In this document: positions 1-7,949 of the stretch, piece after piece | Numbering within the stretch: position 1 is the first letter of the stretch | Layout of the letters: each line of letters begins with the position of its first letter | Origin: Mycolicibacterium anyangense | GTDB taxonomy: Bacteria > Actinomycetota > Actinomycetes > Mycobacteriales > Mycobacteriaceae | Assembly: GCF_010731855.1 (NCBI RefSeq) | Contig: NZ_AP022620.1 | Coordinates: 3,038,001-3,102,000, forward strand | Length of the DNA: 64,000 nt | Direction of reading: 5' to 3' | The notes under the pieces: generated by a model | Database searches by the model: none | What the model was told of the DNA's origin: nothing | The model's input: the letters and a program-made list of their open reading frames with translations, nothing else | Translations under genes and position numbers: made by a program

Positions 1-407
1 GTGAACTCGCCGGCCGGGCCGGGGTGGCGATCTCGGCACTGCACTTCTACGAACGCGAAGGATTGATCCGCAGCCGCCGCACGTCGGGCAACCAGCGCCG
101 CTATACGCGCGAGACACTGCGCCGGGTCGCCTTCATCAGAATGTCTCAGCGCCTTGGTATTCCACTGGCCCGGGTGCGCGAGGCACTGGCCACGCTGCCC
201 ACCGACCGCGCACCGAGCAGCCGGGACTGGGCGCGCCTGTCGGCCGGCTGGCGAGTAGACCTCGACGAGCGGATCGAGCACCTGCAGCGATTGCGGGACA
301 ACCTGGCCGACTGCATCGGATGCGGCTGCCTGAGCCTGCGCAGTTGCGCCCTGTCCAACCCGGCGGACGTGCTGGCCGCCGAGGGCCCGGGAGCGGCCAA
401 GCTCTAG
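1..407 (+). CDS. soxR: SoxR-type MerR-family [2Fe-2S] regulator (5' end outside window)
   Basis: Redox-sensing MerR-family transcription regulator, cut by the window edge. The reading frame is open from base 3 and enters mid-domain, just before the helix-turn-helix wing (SALHFYEREGL). Near the C-terminus is C-x2-C-x-C-x5-C (CIGCGCLSLRSC), the four cysteines that hold the [2Fe-2S] cluster of SoxR. A MerR dimerisation helix lies between. SoxR proteins activate target genes when their cluster is oxidised by redox-cycling compounds. A GTG at 24 is internal to the family, so the true start is upstream of the window. An AlkB-type repair dioxygenase follows 34 bases downstream on the same strand, which would fit a stress-response pairing, but co-transcription is only inferred. 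Confidence 0.88.
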   Translation, partial: ELAGRAGVAISALHFYEREGLIRSRRTSGNQRRYTRETLRRVAFIRMSQRLGIPLARVREALATLPTDRAPSSRDWARLSAGWRVDLDERIEHLQRLRDNLADCIGCGCLSLRSCALSNPADVLAAEGPGAAKL

Positions 408-441
408 CCGATTCGAACAGACGTGCGATATTCTCGGGAGC

Positions 442-1035
442 GTGTCTGTGTCTGTTCAGGGCGCCTTGTTCGAGCACAGTCAGCGCCGTGACCTCGGTGC
501 CGGCGCGTGGCTCGATGTCCGCTCGTCGTGGGTGGACGACGACATGCTGTTCTCCGAGCTGCTGGCCGCGGTGCCGTGGCGAGCCGAGCGCAGGCAGATG
601 TATGACCGTGTCCTCGACGTTCCCCGCCTGTGCAGTTTCCACGATCTGACCGCTGGGCCCGCGCCGCATCCGGCGCTGACCCGGTTACGCCGCCGGCTCA
701 ACGACATCTACGCCGGAGAGCTGGGCGAACCGTTCACCTCAGCGGGCCTGTGCCTGTACCGGGACGGGTCCGACAGCGTGGCCTGGCATGGCGACACCGT
801 GGGGCGCAGCAGCACGGAGGACACCATGGTGGCCATCGTCAGCCTCGGCGCCACCCGGGTGTTCGCACTGCGGCCGCGCGGCGGCGGACCGTCGTTGCGG
901 CTGCCGCAGCATCACGGCGACCTGTTGGTGATGGGCGGCTCCTGCCAGCGCACCTGGGAGCATGCCGTCCCCAAGACCGCGCTGCCGAAAGGGCCGCGGA
1001 TCAGCATCCAGTTCCGGCCGCGCGACGTGCGTTGA
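442..1035 (+). CDS. AlkB-family alpha-ketoglutarate-dependent dioxygenase
   Basis: Predicted Fe(II)/2-oxoglutarate dioxygenase of the AlkB superfamily, which repairs alkylated nucleic acid bases by oxidative dealkylation. The 197-residue protein has the HxD iron motif (WHGD, about residue 113), the distal histidine (WEHAVPK) and the 2-oxoglutarate-binding arginines in the final segment (GPRISIQFRPR). The order H-D, H, R is right for the fold. The start is GTG 442 with a GGGAG-like ribosome site just upstream. GTG 448 is a second in-frame option. It follows soxR by 34 bases and ends 2 bases before the convergent gene at 1038. The substrate (DNA, RNA or protein) cannot be told from sequence. 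Confidence 0.85.
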   Translation: MSVSVQGALFEHSQRRDLGAGAWLDVRSSWVDDDMLFSELLAAVPWRAERRQMYDRVLDVPRLCSFHDLTAGPAPHPALTRLRRRLNDIYAGELGEPFTSAGLCLYRDGSDSVAWHGDTVGRSSTEDTMVAIVSLGATRVFALRPRGGGPSLRLPQHHGDLLVMGGSCQRTWEHAVPKTALPKGPRISIQFRPRDVR

Positions 1036-1037
1036 GG

Positions 1038-2492
1038 CTACGGGGCCGGCGGCTGGTAGTACGGCGTACTCGGCTCGGGGATGTCGCCGAAATGCTGGTC
1101 CTCGCCCTGGCGGTCGGGGCGGACGCTGTCGACGACGTCCTTGATCGGCGGCAGGGTGACGGGCTGATCCGTCACCGGTGGTACGGCGGGCACGTTCACC
1201 GGCTGCGTGGCGCCGTCGACGGCGGGGCCCGCGATGGCCTGGGCCACCTGCAGGGCGGCGGCGCTGAGCGCGGGATCGTTGAGCGGGGGCAGGTTGCCCT
1301 GCCCGGCCTGGTTGATCGCCGCCAGCTGCGGACCGGCCAGTGTGGCCAGCACCTGGAGCGGGTTGGGCGGGCCGGGTGCAGCCGGGGGCGAAGGCGCGGC
1401 CGCGGGAGCGGGCGCGGCAGCGGGCGCGGGTGGGGGTTGGCTCGCCGGCTGCTCGGCAGGTGGCGGCGCCGCAGGCGGGCCGTTCACCGGGGCCGCCGAG
1501 GCGGCCGAGAGCTCCAACGCACCGGTGTGCGGGCTGGCGTGTGCAGTGTCACGCCCGCCGAACAGCTCGCCGCCGAGCAGCATGGAGATCGACGAGATGA
1601 ACACCGCCGCGCCGCCGGCGACCACCAGCGTCAGCCGCCGCGCCGACCGGGACGCCGGCTTGCGGTGCGCACCGCCGGCGCCGCGGGGAATCTCCACCGG
1701 AATGTCCATCAGCTTGGCGGTCCGCGGGACGAAGACCAGAGGGGCAGGCGGCCGGGCCACGGCGTCGTCGGGGTCGGCGTCGAGCACAATGGCCTCGCCG
1801 AGCCGCAGAGCGGTTCGGCAGGCGGCCAGGGCCGCCCCGCGCGCGAAGGCGAAGCCGGCGTCCCTGGGGATGACCACCGGCGCGGCGAGCAACGAATTGA
1901 GCTGCGCGGCAAGCTGTCCCACCACCTCACCTGAGCCGGCTGCGACCACCGCCAGGTCGGCGCCGTCGAACTCCGCGCACGCCCCGTGCACCGACAGCGC
2001 CAGCTGGTGAAGATCGTCGGCGGGCACGGTGCGGCTACGCGTACGGCGGATGCCGTCGGCATTGTGGACACAGGCGATCAACGCCGTCGGCGCCCGGCGG
2101 CCCTCCACCAGACAGACGGCCACACTGTCGCGTTGGTCCTGGGTGCACAACAGCGCCGCGAAACTCTCCACCGCGTCGCAGCCCGTCACCGGGGCCACGC
2201 CGGGCAGCCCCACCTCATCGAGCGCGTCGAGCAGCAGGCCGGCCTCGACGGCCGCCGAGTCGGTCCAGGTGACCGCGACTTTCCGGATGGTTCTGCCGTT
2301 GGCTGTCGCCACCGCGTAGGTGCCCAGGACGGCGTTCACGACGTGCTCCACCACGCTGGCGCGCTCGATGCCGCCGCGCCGATCGACGTAGAAGGAGTCC
2401 TGCCCGACGAGGTCGCCGTCGCCGTGCCGTCCGCTCACCAGGACGAACCGCACACTATCGGCAGTCAGCGCTACGCCAAGGACGATGTCCAT
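1038..2492 (-). CDS. mycobacterial DUF7159-like protein with one membrane helix and Pro/Ala-rich tail
   Basis: Conserved actinobacterial protein of unknown function, 484 residues. The N-terminal 280 residues (MDIVLGVALT start) form an ASKHA- or type VII-like globular domain that I recognise as a mycobacterial family but cannot assign a reaction. A single hydrophobic helix lies near residues 285-305. After it comes a long low-complexity region rich in Pro and Ala (about 320-440), then a short acidic end. This suggests an inner-membrane anchored protein with a cytoplasmic N-domain and a Pro-rich arm reaching into the cell wall. The start ATG 2492 is chosen because the family begins at MDIVLG and a GGTAGGA site precedes it. 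An upstream in-frame extension to 2672 lacks family-like sequence. Confidence 0.72.
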   Translation of the reverse strand: MDIVLGVALTADSVRFVLVSGRHGDGDLVGQDSFYVDRRGGIERASVVEHVVNAVLGTYAVATANGRTIRKVAVTWTDSAAVEAGLLLDALDEVGLPGVAPVTGCDAVESFAALLCTQDQRDSVAVCLVEGRRAPTALIACVHNADGIRRTRSRTVPADDLHQLALSVHGACAEFDGADLAVVAAGSGEVVGQLAAQLNSLLAAPVVIPRDAGFAFARGAALAACRTALRLGEAIVLDADPDDAVARPPAPLVFVPRTAKLMDIPVEIPRGAGGAHRKPASRSARRLTLVVAGGAAVFISSISMLLGGELFGGRDTAHASPHTGALELSAASAAPVNGPPAAPPPAEQPASQPPPAPAAAPAPAAAPSPPAAPGPPNPLQVLATLAGPQLAAINQAGQGNLPPLNDPALSAAALQVAQAIAGPAVDGATQPVNVPAVPPVTDQPVTLPPIKDVVDSVRPDRQGEDQHFGDIPEPSTPYYQPPAP

Positions 2493-2566
2493 CCGCTCAG
2501 TTCCTACCTCGATCGTCCGCCGGTGCCGTCGGGCCGAAAGCTTAGCCAGTGAAACTGTTAGAACCC

Positions 2567-2598
2567 GGCACGCTTGCTCAGCGTTTGTTAAGCGTGCC
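2567..2598. promoter_or_regulatory. perfect 9-bp inverted repeat upstream of the DUF7159-like gene
   Basis: GGCACGCTT at 2567-2575 is matched by AAGCGTGCC at 2590-2598 with a 14-base loop. It lies 75 bases upstream of the start at 2492 and downstream of the lipoprotein gene on the same strand. It may be an operator for the downstream gene or a transcript stem-loop. No T-tract follows, so a terminator is less likely. Confidence 0.45.
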
Positions 2599-2690
2599 TG
2601 TGCGCGAGATAAGGGAATTATCAACACGTTCCGCAAATGCCGACGTCTCGGCCAGCACACCGGCAGTGGCACCCACCAAGGTGAGCTACG

Positions 2691-3359
2691 TCACGACTGC
2701 GCTGAGTTGCGGATGGCCTTGACCCCGGCGACCAGAAGATCGCCGGCCCGCTTGGTGTCGACCGGAGCCACCGGCTTGTCCGGTAGCACCAGCGGATTGG
2801 CGGTGACGATCACCTGGTAATCGCCGAAGTGGGCCGAGTAGTTGTACACCTCGCCGGTGCGGGCCTGGTTGTTGATCACGGTCTGCAACACCCGGTGCAC
2901 ACCGAGCGTCTGCACGCCGTCGATCGCGGGGGCGTCGACGGCCTCGACCGTGCCGCGCAGCGCACCTCCGCTGAACGACACCTTCTTGCAGTCGGCGCCG
3001 GGCTCGGTGACCGGCACCGGCGTGTTGGTCTCGACGGCGATGACGATGAAGCGGTTGCCCTGGCCTTCGGCGGAGATGGCCGCCATGTTGCCCTGGGTAC
3101 CCGGCGGCACCAACTGGCCGGTGGCGAATTTCGCACACGACTCCGGGTCGAACTTCAGGCCGTCAGGCAGCTTCTGACCGGTGAGCAGCTTGGGATCGAT
3201 CCCGGTCTTGGCCACCTCGGTGACTTTGAACTCCGGACCGAAGCTCGATTTCAGCGTGGACACCTTGGAGATGTCGGCGCCCTGCGGGCCGGAACCCGTT
3301 GCGCAGGCGGTCAACAAGGCAGCGCACAACACGGCGACCACAGTTCTCGGGTTCGACAT
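2691..3359 (-). CDS. secreted lipoprotein, DUF5642-like
   Basis: Predicted lipoprotein of about 222 residues. The N-terminus has a basic start, a hydrophobic core and lipobox LTAC, so the mature protein would begin at the Cys and be anchored on the outer face of the membrane. The mature part (FGPEFKVTEV, then Cys-containing segments PESCAKF and ADCKKV) resembles the fold of the gene just downstream at 3390. The two look like diverged paralogues of a mycobacterial DUF5642-type family of unknown function. ATG 3359 is preferred over ATG 3368 because it leaves a compact signal peptide, but both fit. Confidence 0.75.
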   Translation of the reverse strand: MSNPRTVVAVLCAALLTACATGSGPQGADISKVSTLKSSFGPEFKVTEVAKTGIDPKLLTGQKLPDGLKFDPESCAKFATGQLVPPGTQGNMAAISAEGQGNRFIVIAVETNTPVPVTEPGADCKKVSFSGGALRGTVEAVDAPAIDGVQTLGVHRVLQTVINNQARTGEVYNYSAHFGDYQVIVTANPLVLPDKPVAPVDTKRAGDLLVAGVKAIRNSAQS

Positions 3360-3389
3360 CGCCGCCAAATGTACCCAACGGTGCGGCGC

Positions 3390-4073
3390 TCAGCCGCGCA
3401 AGGCGGCCACCGACCTGTTGAGCAGATCGTCGACGAACACGGCGTCCAGCGGCGGGTGTGCCGATCCGGGATCGGTGACGAGCGTGACGGCGACGACGTG
3501 CCCGTCGAGGTAGGCCTGCGCGGTGGCGGCCTGGCCGTTGGTTTCCGAACCGGATTCGACGACGGTGCGGGTGGTGACCGTCATCGCGACGGTGGCGGCA
3601 CCGTCGACCGGCGGCGGGTCGGCGAGGACGACCGTGCCGGTGGTGTGGCCGAAGGCCATGCTCCACTGGCCACAGTCGCCGAGCAGTCCGGCACCGGGGG
3701 CATCGGCCGCGGCGACGACGACGTAGATCGTTCCGCCCCGGCCGGAGGCCGAATAGCCGCTGGCGTGCGGATCGGCGGGAGCCGGGTCGGCCAAGGGCCC
3801 GCACGATGGCGGGTCGGCAGTCCAGCCCGCCCCGAATCCCCACTGCCCGGCAATACTGACCGGCCCGACGACGTCGGCGATCTCGTAGTCGGGCGGCAAC
3901 AGGGGCCGAATCCGCTTGATAGCGGCCGGATTGATGACCGCCGATGCCGAAGGAGCCGGGGATGCGGGCGATGCCGACGGCGTGGGGCTGCCCGCACACG
4001 CGGCCAGCCCGGGCACCGACAACAGAAGGACGGTGAGCCGCCTCAGGACACCTTGGCCCGCAAGGCAATTCAC
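3390..4073 (-). CDS. secreted lipoprotein, DUF5642-like
   Basis: Predicted lipoprotein, 227 residues from GTG 4073. The signal peptide ends in the lipobox LAAC, followed by a Ser/Pro/Ala linker. The mature domain carries LPPDYEIADV and two cysteines (PPSCGPLA, LLGDCGQW) that may form a disulfide, as in mycobacterial DUF5642 or sensor-type lipoprotein domains. It lies 8 bases after the tspO stop and 21 bases before the paralogous lipoprotein at 2691, so tspO and the two lipoproteins could form one transcript. The annotated reading frame extends further upstream, but those residues overlap tspO and do not look like signal peptide. Function unknown. Confidence 0.7.
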   Translation of the reverse strand: MNCLAGQGVLRRLTVLLLSVPGLAACAGSPTPSASPASPAPSASAVINPAAIKRIRPLLPPDYEIADVVGPVSIAGQWGFGAGWTADPPSCGPLADPAPADPHASGYSASGRGGTIYVVVAAADAPGAGLLGDCGQWSMAFGHTTGTVVLADPPPVDGAATVAMTVTTRTVVESGSETNGQAATAQAYLDGHVVAVTLVTDPGSAHPPLDAVFVDDLLNRSVAALRG

Positions 4074-4080
4074 AATGGGC

Positions 4081-4557
4081 CTAGCGGTTGCGCCGCCAGA
4101 TCTCGCTGGACAGCAGCGTGGCGAACGAGCACCACAGCGGATAGGGGGCCAGCGCGACACCGAGCTTCGGGTCGGCGCCACCGGCCCGGCGGGCCAGGTC
4201 GGCGCTGCTGATGGCCAGTGCACCGGCTCCGAGAACCGAGGCGCCGACCTTCTTCTTGCCGAAGAACAGCCAGCTCCAGCCGGCGTTGAGCACCAAGTTG
4301 GTACCCAGTGCGGCGATGTAGGCGTTGGCCTTCGAGTCCTGACCGTCGGCGCGGTACCGGTCGATGGCGGCCGCCGAGGTCACGGCGATATCGGCGTACA
4401 ACGTGGTCCAGGCGATCGGGAACGCCGCGTTCGGCGGATTGAACGGCGGCTTCTTCAGGGTCGGATACCAGGTTTCCACGTTCTTCCGACTCGACACACT
4501 GCCAACGACTGCTGCCGCGGCGGTGGCCAACGCTGTTCCCACGATCGTCTTCCGCAT
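4081..4557 (-). CDS. TspO/MBR family membrane protein
   Basis: Tryptophan-rich sensory protein of the TspO/translocator family, 158 residues. Members are five-helix membrane proteins that bind porphyrins or related ligands and are linked to stress responses. The diagnostic stretch WYPTLKKPPFNPPN is present after the first helix, followed by WTTLY and the NAGWSWLFF segment in the middle helices. ATG 4557 (MRKTIV) gives the usual length. An in-frame GTG/ATG further out at 4590 would add 11 residues. It is the first gene of a probable three-gene unit with two lipoproteins downstream. Confidence 0.85.
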   Translation of the reverse strand: MRKTIVGTALATAAAAVVGSVSSRKNVETWYPTLKKPPFNPPNAAFPIAWTTLYADIAVTSAAAIDRYRADGQDSKANAYIAALGTNLVLNAGWSWLFFGKKKVGASVLGAGALAISSADLARRAGGADPKLGVALAPYPLWCSFATLLSSEIWRRNR

Positions 4558-4633
4558 GCCGCCAACGTACCCGAGCAGCCTGCGGCCCAATCCCGACCGG
4601 GCGGCGCGTCACAGTGATGTCAGTTCCGCGTCG

Positions 4634-6040
4634 TCAGTTCCGCGCCCGATGGCCACCGACAGTGCGGTGCGGCGCGGGATCCGACGTCGGAGCCGTCGCC
4701 TTGGTGCGCTGTGCGGCGGCACGGGGCTTGGCCTTGCCCACCCCGGCCGGCCGGGCCGACTGCTGGTGCGGTGCCGGCGGCGCAGCGGCGCCCGGTGGAG
4801 CAGCAGGCGCTACCGGGCCGCCGACACCGAAGATCCCGGCGCGGGTGGTGCCGAACGGGCGGCCGAGCCCGGCTTCCTGGAGCCCGTCGTCGAGACCGGT
4901 GGGGATGGCGGCGAGCAGGTTTCGCACGCCGGTGGCCAGGTCGGGTAGCACGGCGGGTTGCATCGCCGTGGGTGTCCCGGGATTGATGGCCCGGTCGTAG
5001 GCCCATTCGACGATCACGCGTAACGGCGCATCCAGTGCGGCCAGGATCGGGGCCGGAACGCCGATCTGCTGCAACGGCATGAGTAGCGGCAGCCGTTCGG
5101 TGGGCACCAGGTAGTAGGTGGTGTCGCCCATGGTGCCCTGGTACATGGCGGCGGTGACGGGCGAGTCGTAGAAGTAGTGCAGGTAGGCGATGCCCAGCAG
5201 CGCGTTGAGGTCGGCGACCAGGTTGAGCTGGCGGACCGGAGCATCCGCCCAGCCGTCGTATTGGCGGGCGATGTCGGCGGTCGGGAATCGGCAGTTTCCG
5301 CCGTCGGCATCACAGGAGTCGGTGGGCGTGGCGCCGTCGAAGCTGATGCCCAGCACCGGGATGTAGGAGCCGTTGAAGCGTTGCAGGAAGCCACCATTGG
5401 GCCGGTTCGGGTTGCCGATGACGACGAATGACACGTCCAACGGGGTGCCGTTGGAGTCGACGAGCGGCCGCCAACTGCCGTCGGCGTTGCGGTACTGGTC
5501 GATGAGGTTGCGTTTGGCGATGCTGGCGACGACGGCGCTCTGCGAATACCCGAAGGCGACGTAGTCGGAGGTCAATTCGGGGGCGCTGTCGAAGTAGTGG
5601 CCCTTGCACGACAGCCTGCCCTGCAGGCAGTTGGACAGATTGGCCACCCCGGCCGCCACCGACGCGTCGAAACCCAGCGTGCCGTAGAGCGGCCAGAATT
5701 CCTCCGGTGTCTGCAGGGCGACCACGTTGTACTGGTCGGTGCCGGCCGCGCCACCCCGGCCGGCGCCGGTTGGTCCGACGAAGTAGTCCATGGCCTGGTT
5801 GACGATGGTCGCGACCACGGAAGGCGCTTCGGCGAGCGGATAGGAGGCCAATTGACCGGCCGGATTCTGCGACAAACCACCGAGGGTGCCGCGCACCAGC
5901 GGGTGCATGGTGCCACCCATTATGAGCGCGGTGGTTGCCGTCAATTGAACGCCGATTTCCCACGGCCACAACGAAAGGTAGCCGGCTATTACCAACGTCG
6001 CCGCGAGCACCATCCGGAGTCGACGAAGTCCAGAACGCAC
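4634..6040 (-). CDS. PE-PPE domain serine hydrolase, secreted or membrane-anchored
   Basis: 468-residue protein with an N-terminal hydrophobic signal/anchor (residues 8-30) and a PE-PPE (PF08237-type) alpha/beta-hydrolase domain spanning about residues 70-330. The serine nucleophile elbow is visible as FGYSQSA (G-x-S-x-S-type), and the domain shows the family features NPNRPNGGF and DGWAD. Known PE-PPE hydrolases act as esterases or acyltransferases on mycolyl or trehalose lipids. No PE or PPE leader is present here, so secretion would rely on the N-terminal helix. The C-terminus is a Pro/Ala-rich basic tail of about 70 residues, likely disordered and wall-associated. Confidence 0.82.
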   Translation of the reverse strand: MRSGLRRLRMVLAATLVIAGYLSLWPWEIGVQLTATTALIMGGTMHPLVRGTLGGLSQNPAGQLASYPLAEAPSVVATIVNQAMDYFVGPTGAGRGGAAGTDQYNVVALQTPEEFWPLYGTLGFDASVAAGVANLSNCLQGRLSCKGHYFDSAPELTSDYVAFGYSQSAVVASIAKRNLIDQYRNADGSWRPLVDSNGTPLDVSFVVIGNPNRPNGGFLQRFNGSYIPVLGISFDGATPTDSCDADGGNCRFPTADIARQYDGWADAPVRQLNLVADLNALLGIAYLHYFYDSPVTAAMYQGTMGDTTYYLVPTERLPLLMPLQQIGVPAPILAALDAPLRVIVEWAYDRAINPGTPTAMQPAVLPDLATGVRNLLAAIPTGLDDGLQEAGLGRPFGTTRAGIFGVGGPVAPAAPPGAAAPPAPHQQSARPAGVGKAKPRAAAQRTKATAPTSDPAPHRTVGGHRARN

Positions 6041-6338
6041 AGCGCTCCTTTGCCCTATGCGTAACGCCTGATGGTGGCTTCGCCCGACCCACCGCCGCGA
6101 GATGCGCTACGTCTGCGTCTTCGCAGTCCACCTGCATGGTGCACCCGCACAACGGCCGGGCGGGCAACATCGGCGGTATTAACCAGCCGCGTGTCGCATA
6201 GGCCAGGGTTGGCTAAGCGCACTGCCCGCTTTCATTCACAGGAATTCGTTCGCGGATCCATTTTCAGCACTAAGCTCGATAAGCGAATTTGGCAGGCCGG
6301 CGACGGTCGGCCACCATCAATAAGGAGAAGTTCGTTCG

Positions 6339-7037
6339 ATGCAGAAAATCACGGCGGTTGCGACGGCAGGCCTGGCCGCCATTTCGCTGAGTGTCGCGCT
6401 CGTTGGCTGCGGTTCGAAGACCGAGACCAAGACGACGACGTCCACCACGACGTCAACCTCGACGACCACGTCGACCAGTGCCGCGGCATCGGCGAGCCCG
6501 AGCGAGTCCAAGGGACCCAACGAGACCATTCAGGATTACCTGAAGCAGAACAACATCCAGGAGACGGCGATCAAGCGCGGCGATGCGGGTGCGCCGAACA
6601 TCGACCTGCCCTTCCCGCCGGACTGGTCGGATGCCGGGCCGCAGACTCCGGACTGGGCCTACGGTGCGATCGTCTACGACAAGCCCGAGACGCCGAACGA
6701 TCCGCCGAGCATCATCGCGATCGTGTCCAAGCTGACCGGCAATGTAGACCCGGCCAAGATTCTGGAACTGGCCCCCGGCGAGTTGAAGAACCTGCCCCAG
6801 TACCAGCCGCTCGGCGACGACAACAAGAGCACGCTGAGCGGATTCGACGCGGTGCAGCTGGGCGGCAACTACGTCAAGGACGGCAAGAAACGCATCATCG
6901 CGCAGAAGACCGTCGTGATCCCGACGAACGACGGCCTCTACGTACTGCAGCTCAACGCCGACGCGCTCGACGGGCAGGAGGGCGCCCTGATGGAGGCCAC
7001 CAGCGTGATCGACGAGAAGACCACGATCACGCCATGA
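6339..7037 (+). CDS. LpqN/LpqT-family lipoprotein
   Basis: 232-residue lipoprotein. It has a signal peptide with lipobox (ALVGC), then a Thr/Ser-rich linker of some 25 residues, then a globular domain matching the mycobacterial LpqN/LpqT type (NETIQDYLKQNNIQET, FPPDWSDAG, YVLQLNADA). A strong AAGGAG ribosome site lies 12 bases upstream of ATG 6339. Family members are surface lipoproteins linked to cell-envelope lipid handling, but their biochemical role is not settled. The 298-base gap before it (6041-6338) shows no other gene. The next gene starts 10 bases after its stop. Confidence 0.87.
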   Translation: MQKITAVATAGLAAISLSVALVGCGSKTETKTTTSTTTSTSTTTSTSAAASASPSESKGPNETIQDYLKQNNIQETAIKRGDAGAPNIDLPFPPDWSDAGPQTPDWAYGAIVYDKPETPNDPPSIIAIVSKLTGNVDPAKILELAPGELKNLPQYQPLGDDNKSTLSGFDAVQLGGNYVKDGKKRIIAQKTVVIPTNDGLYVLQLNADALDGQEGALMEATSVIDEKTTITP

Positions 7038-7047
7038 TCGACGGCCT

Positions 7048-7863
7048 GTGGCTGCCGGCGCGTTGACACCCGACGCGCCGGCACTCGGGGTGAGCGTGAC
7101 GCCTGCCGTCGTCGTCCCCCGCCAGACCGTCACCGCGCTGGTCACCGGATCCGCCGGCCAGGTGCGTTCGGCCAAGCTCGACTGGGGCTACACCAACTTC
7201 TTCTGTTGTCCGGACGGCGAATCCGACGACTGGGTCAGTGTCGTGGTGGCCGACGTACCGATCGCTGACGGCGAATTGAGTAGTGGCCCTTACGATTTCC
7301 GGATCCCGTCGTGGGCGCCGCCGTCGTCGACGGAAATCGCCCGGTGGTCCTGCCGGTTGACGGTGGACCGGGACGGACGCGATGAACAGGCCCGCGGCGA
7401 CTTCACCGTCGTCGCGCGCCCGCAGGATGCCTACGCCGGCGACGAACCCGTTGAACGGTACGACGGGGCCGGCCGGACCGTCATCGACATCGCACTGCCC
7501 TCACCGGTCTATGCCGCGGGCCAGGCGGTGACCGGACAGATCACCCTGGCGCCGGCAACTGACCTGCCCGACGGCGAACTCTCGGTTCGCTGGCAGTCCC
7601 ATCGCGAATCGCATCCGCTGGCCCGCACGCCGTGCGAGACGGCACCGGTCGACGGCCCGAACATCGCGCTGGGCAAGGGAATTCCATTGCGGGTGGGCAA
7701 ATCGGTCACGGTGCCATTCGAGGTGGTGCTGCCCGACGGTGCCGCGCCGACGGCTGCGGCCGTGCACTCGTCGATGTCGTGGGCGATCACCGCGGAGCTG
7801 CGCTACGCCGGCACCGCCGAGCGGGTGCGCAAGCCCGTCGTCGTGGTGAACGCACCGAGTTGA
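7048..7863 (+). CDS. arrestin-like beta-sandwich protein of unknown function
   Basis: 271-residue soluble protein that begins with GTG 7048, ten bases after the lpqN-type stop, suggesting co-transcription. I see two similar beta-rich halves, each starting with a VSVTPAVVVPRQTVTALVTG / DIALPSPVYAAGQAVTGQI pattern, separated by a short linker near residue 135. This is the arrangement of arrestin-like or Spo0M-type proteins, which bind partners rather than catalyse reactions. No signal peptide is seen. The segment FFCCPDGESDDW has adjacent cysteines and acidic residues that could bind metal. The function is not known, and the fold call is by pattern only. Confidence 0.6.
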   Translation: MAAGALTPDAPALGVSVTPAVVVPRQTVTALVTGSAGQVRSAKLDWGYTNFFCCPDGESDDWVSVVVADVPIADGELSSGPYDFRIPSWAPPSSTEIARWSCRLTVDRDGRDEQARGDFTVVARPQDAYAGDEPVERYDGAGRTVIDIALPSPVYAAGQAVTGQITLAPATDLPDGELSVRWQSHRESHPLARTPCETAPVDGPNIALGKGIPLRVGKSVTVPFEVVLPDGAAPTAAAVHSSMSWAITAELRYAGTAERVRKPVVVVNAPS

Positions 7864-7888
7864 TCCACAGTCCCGGGTTGATGCACAG
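7860..7888. repeat. imperfect tandem repeat TTGATsCACAG
   Basis: TTGATCCACAG (7860-7870) and TTGATGCACAG (7878-7888) repeat with an 18-base period, one mismatch, followed by TTGACG at 7895. They sit in the short leader of the 13E12-type gene. Role unknown. They could be remnants of the repeated element or a regulator site. Confidence 0.4.
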
Positions 7889-7933
7889 CGTGGGTTGACG
7901 GGGCGGCGCCTGTCGGTGCCCCGGCGTAGCGTT

Positions 7934-7949
7934 TCGAACATGGTTGCGA
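7934..7949. promoter_or_regulatory. LexA (SOS)-box-like site over the start codon
   Basis: TCGAAC-ATGG-TTGCGA matches the mycobacterial LexA box TCGAAC-N4-GTTCGA perfectly in the left half and in 4 of 6 bases in the right. The N4 contains the ATG of the 13E12-type gene. Some M. tuberculosis 13E12 genes are reported to have LexA boxes, which supports DNA-damage control here. Confidence 0.45.

Noticed and set aside
2829..4211. 460-codon plus-strand frame over the two lipoproteins and tspO
   Set aside because: Arg/Gly/Asp-rich composition and no ribosome site. The opposite-strand genes have signal peptides and lipoboxes.
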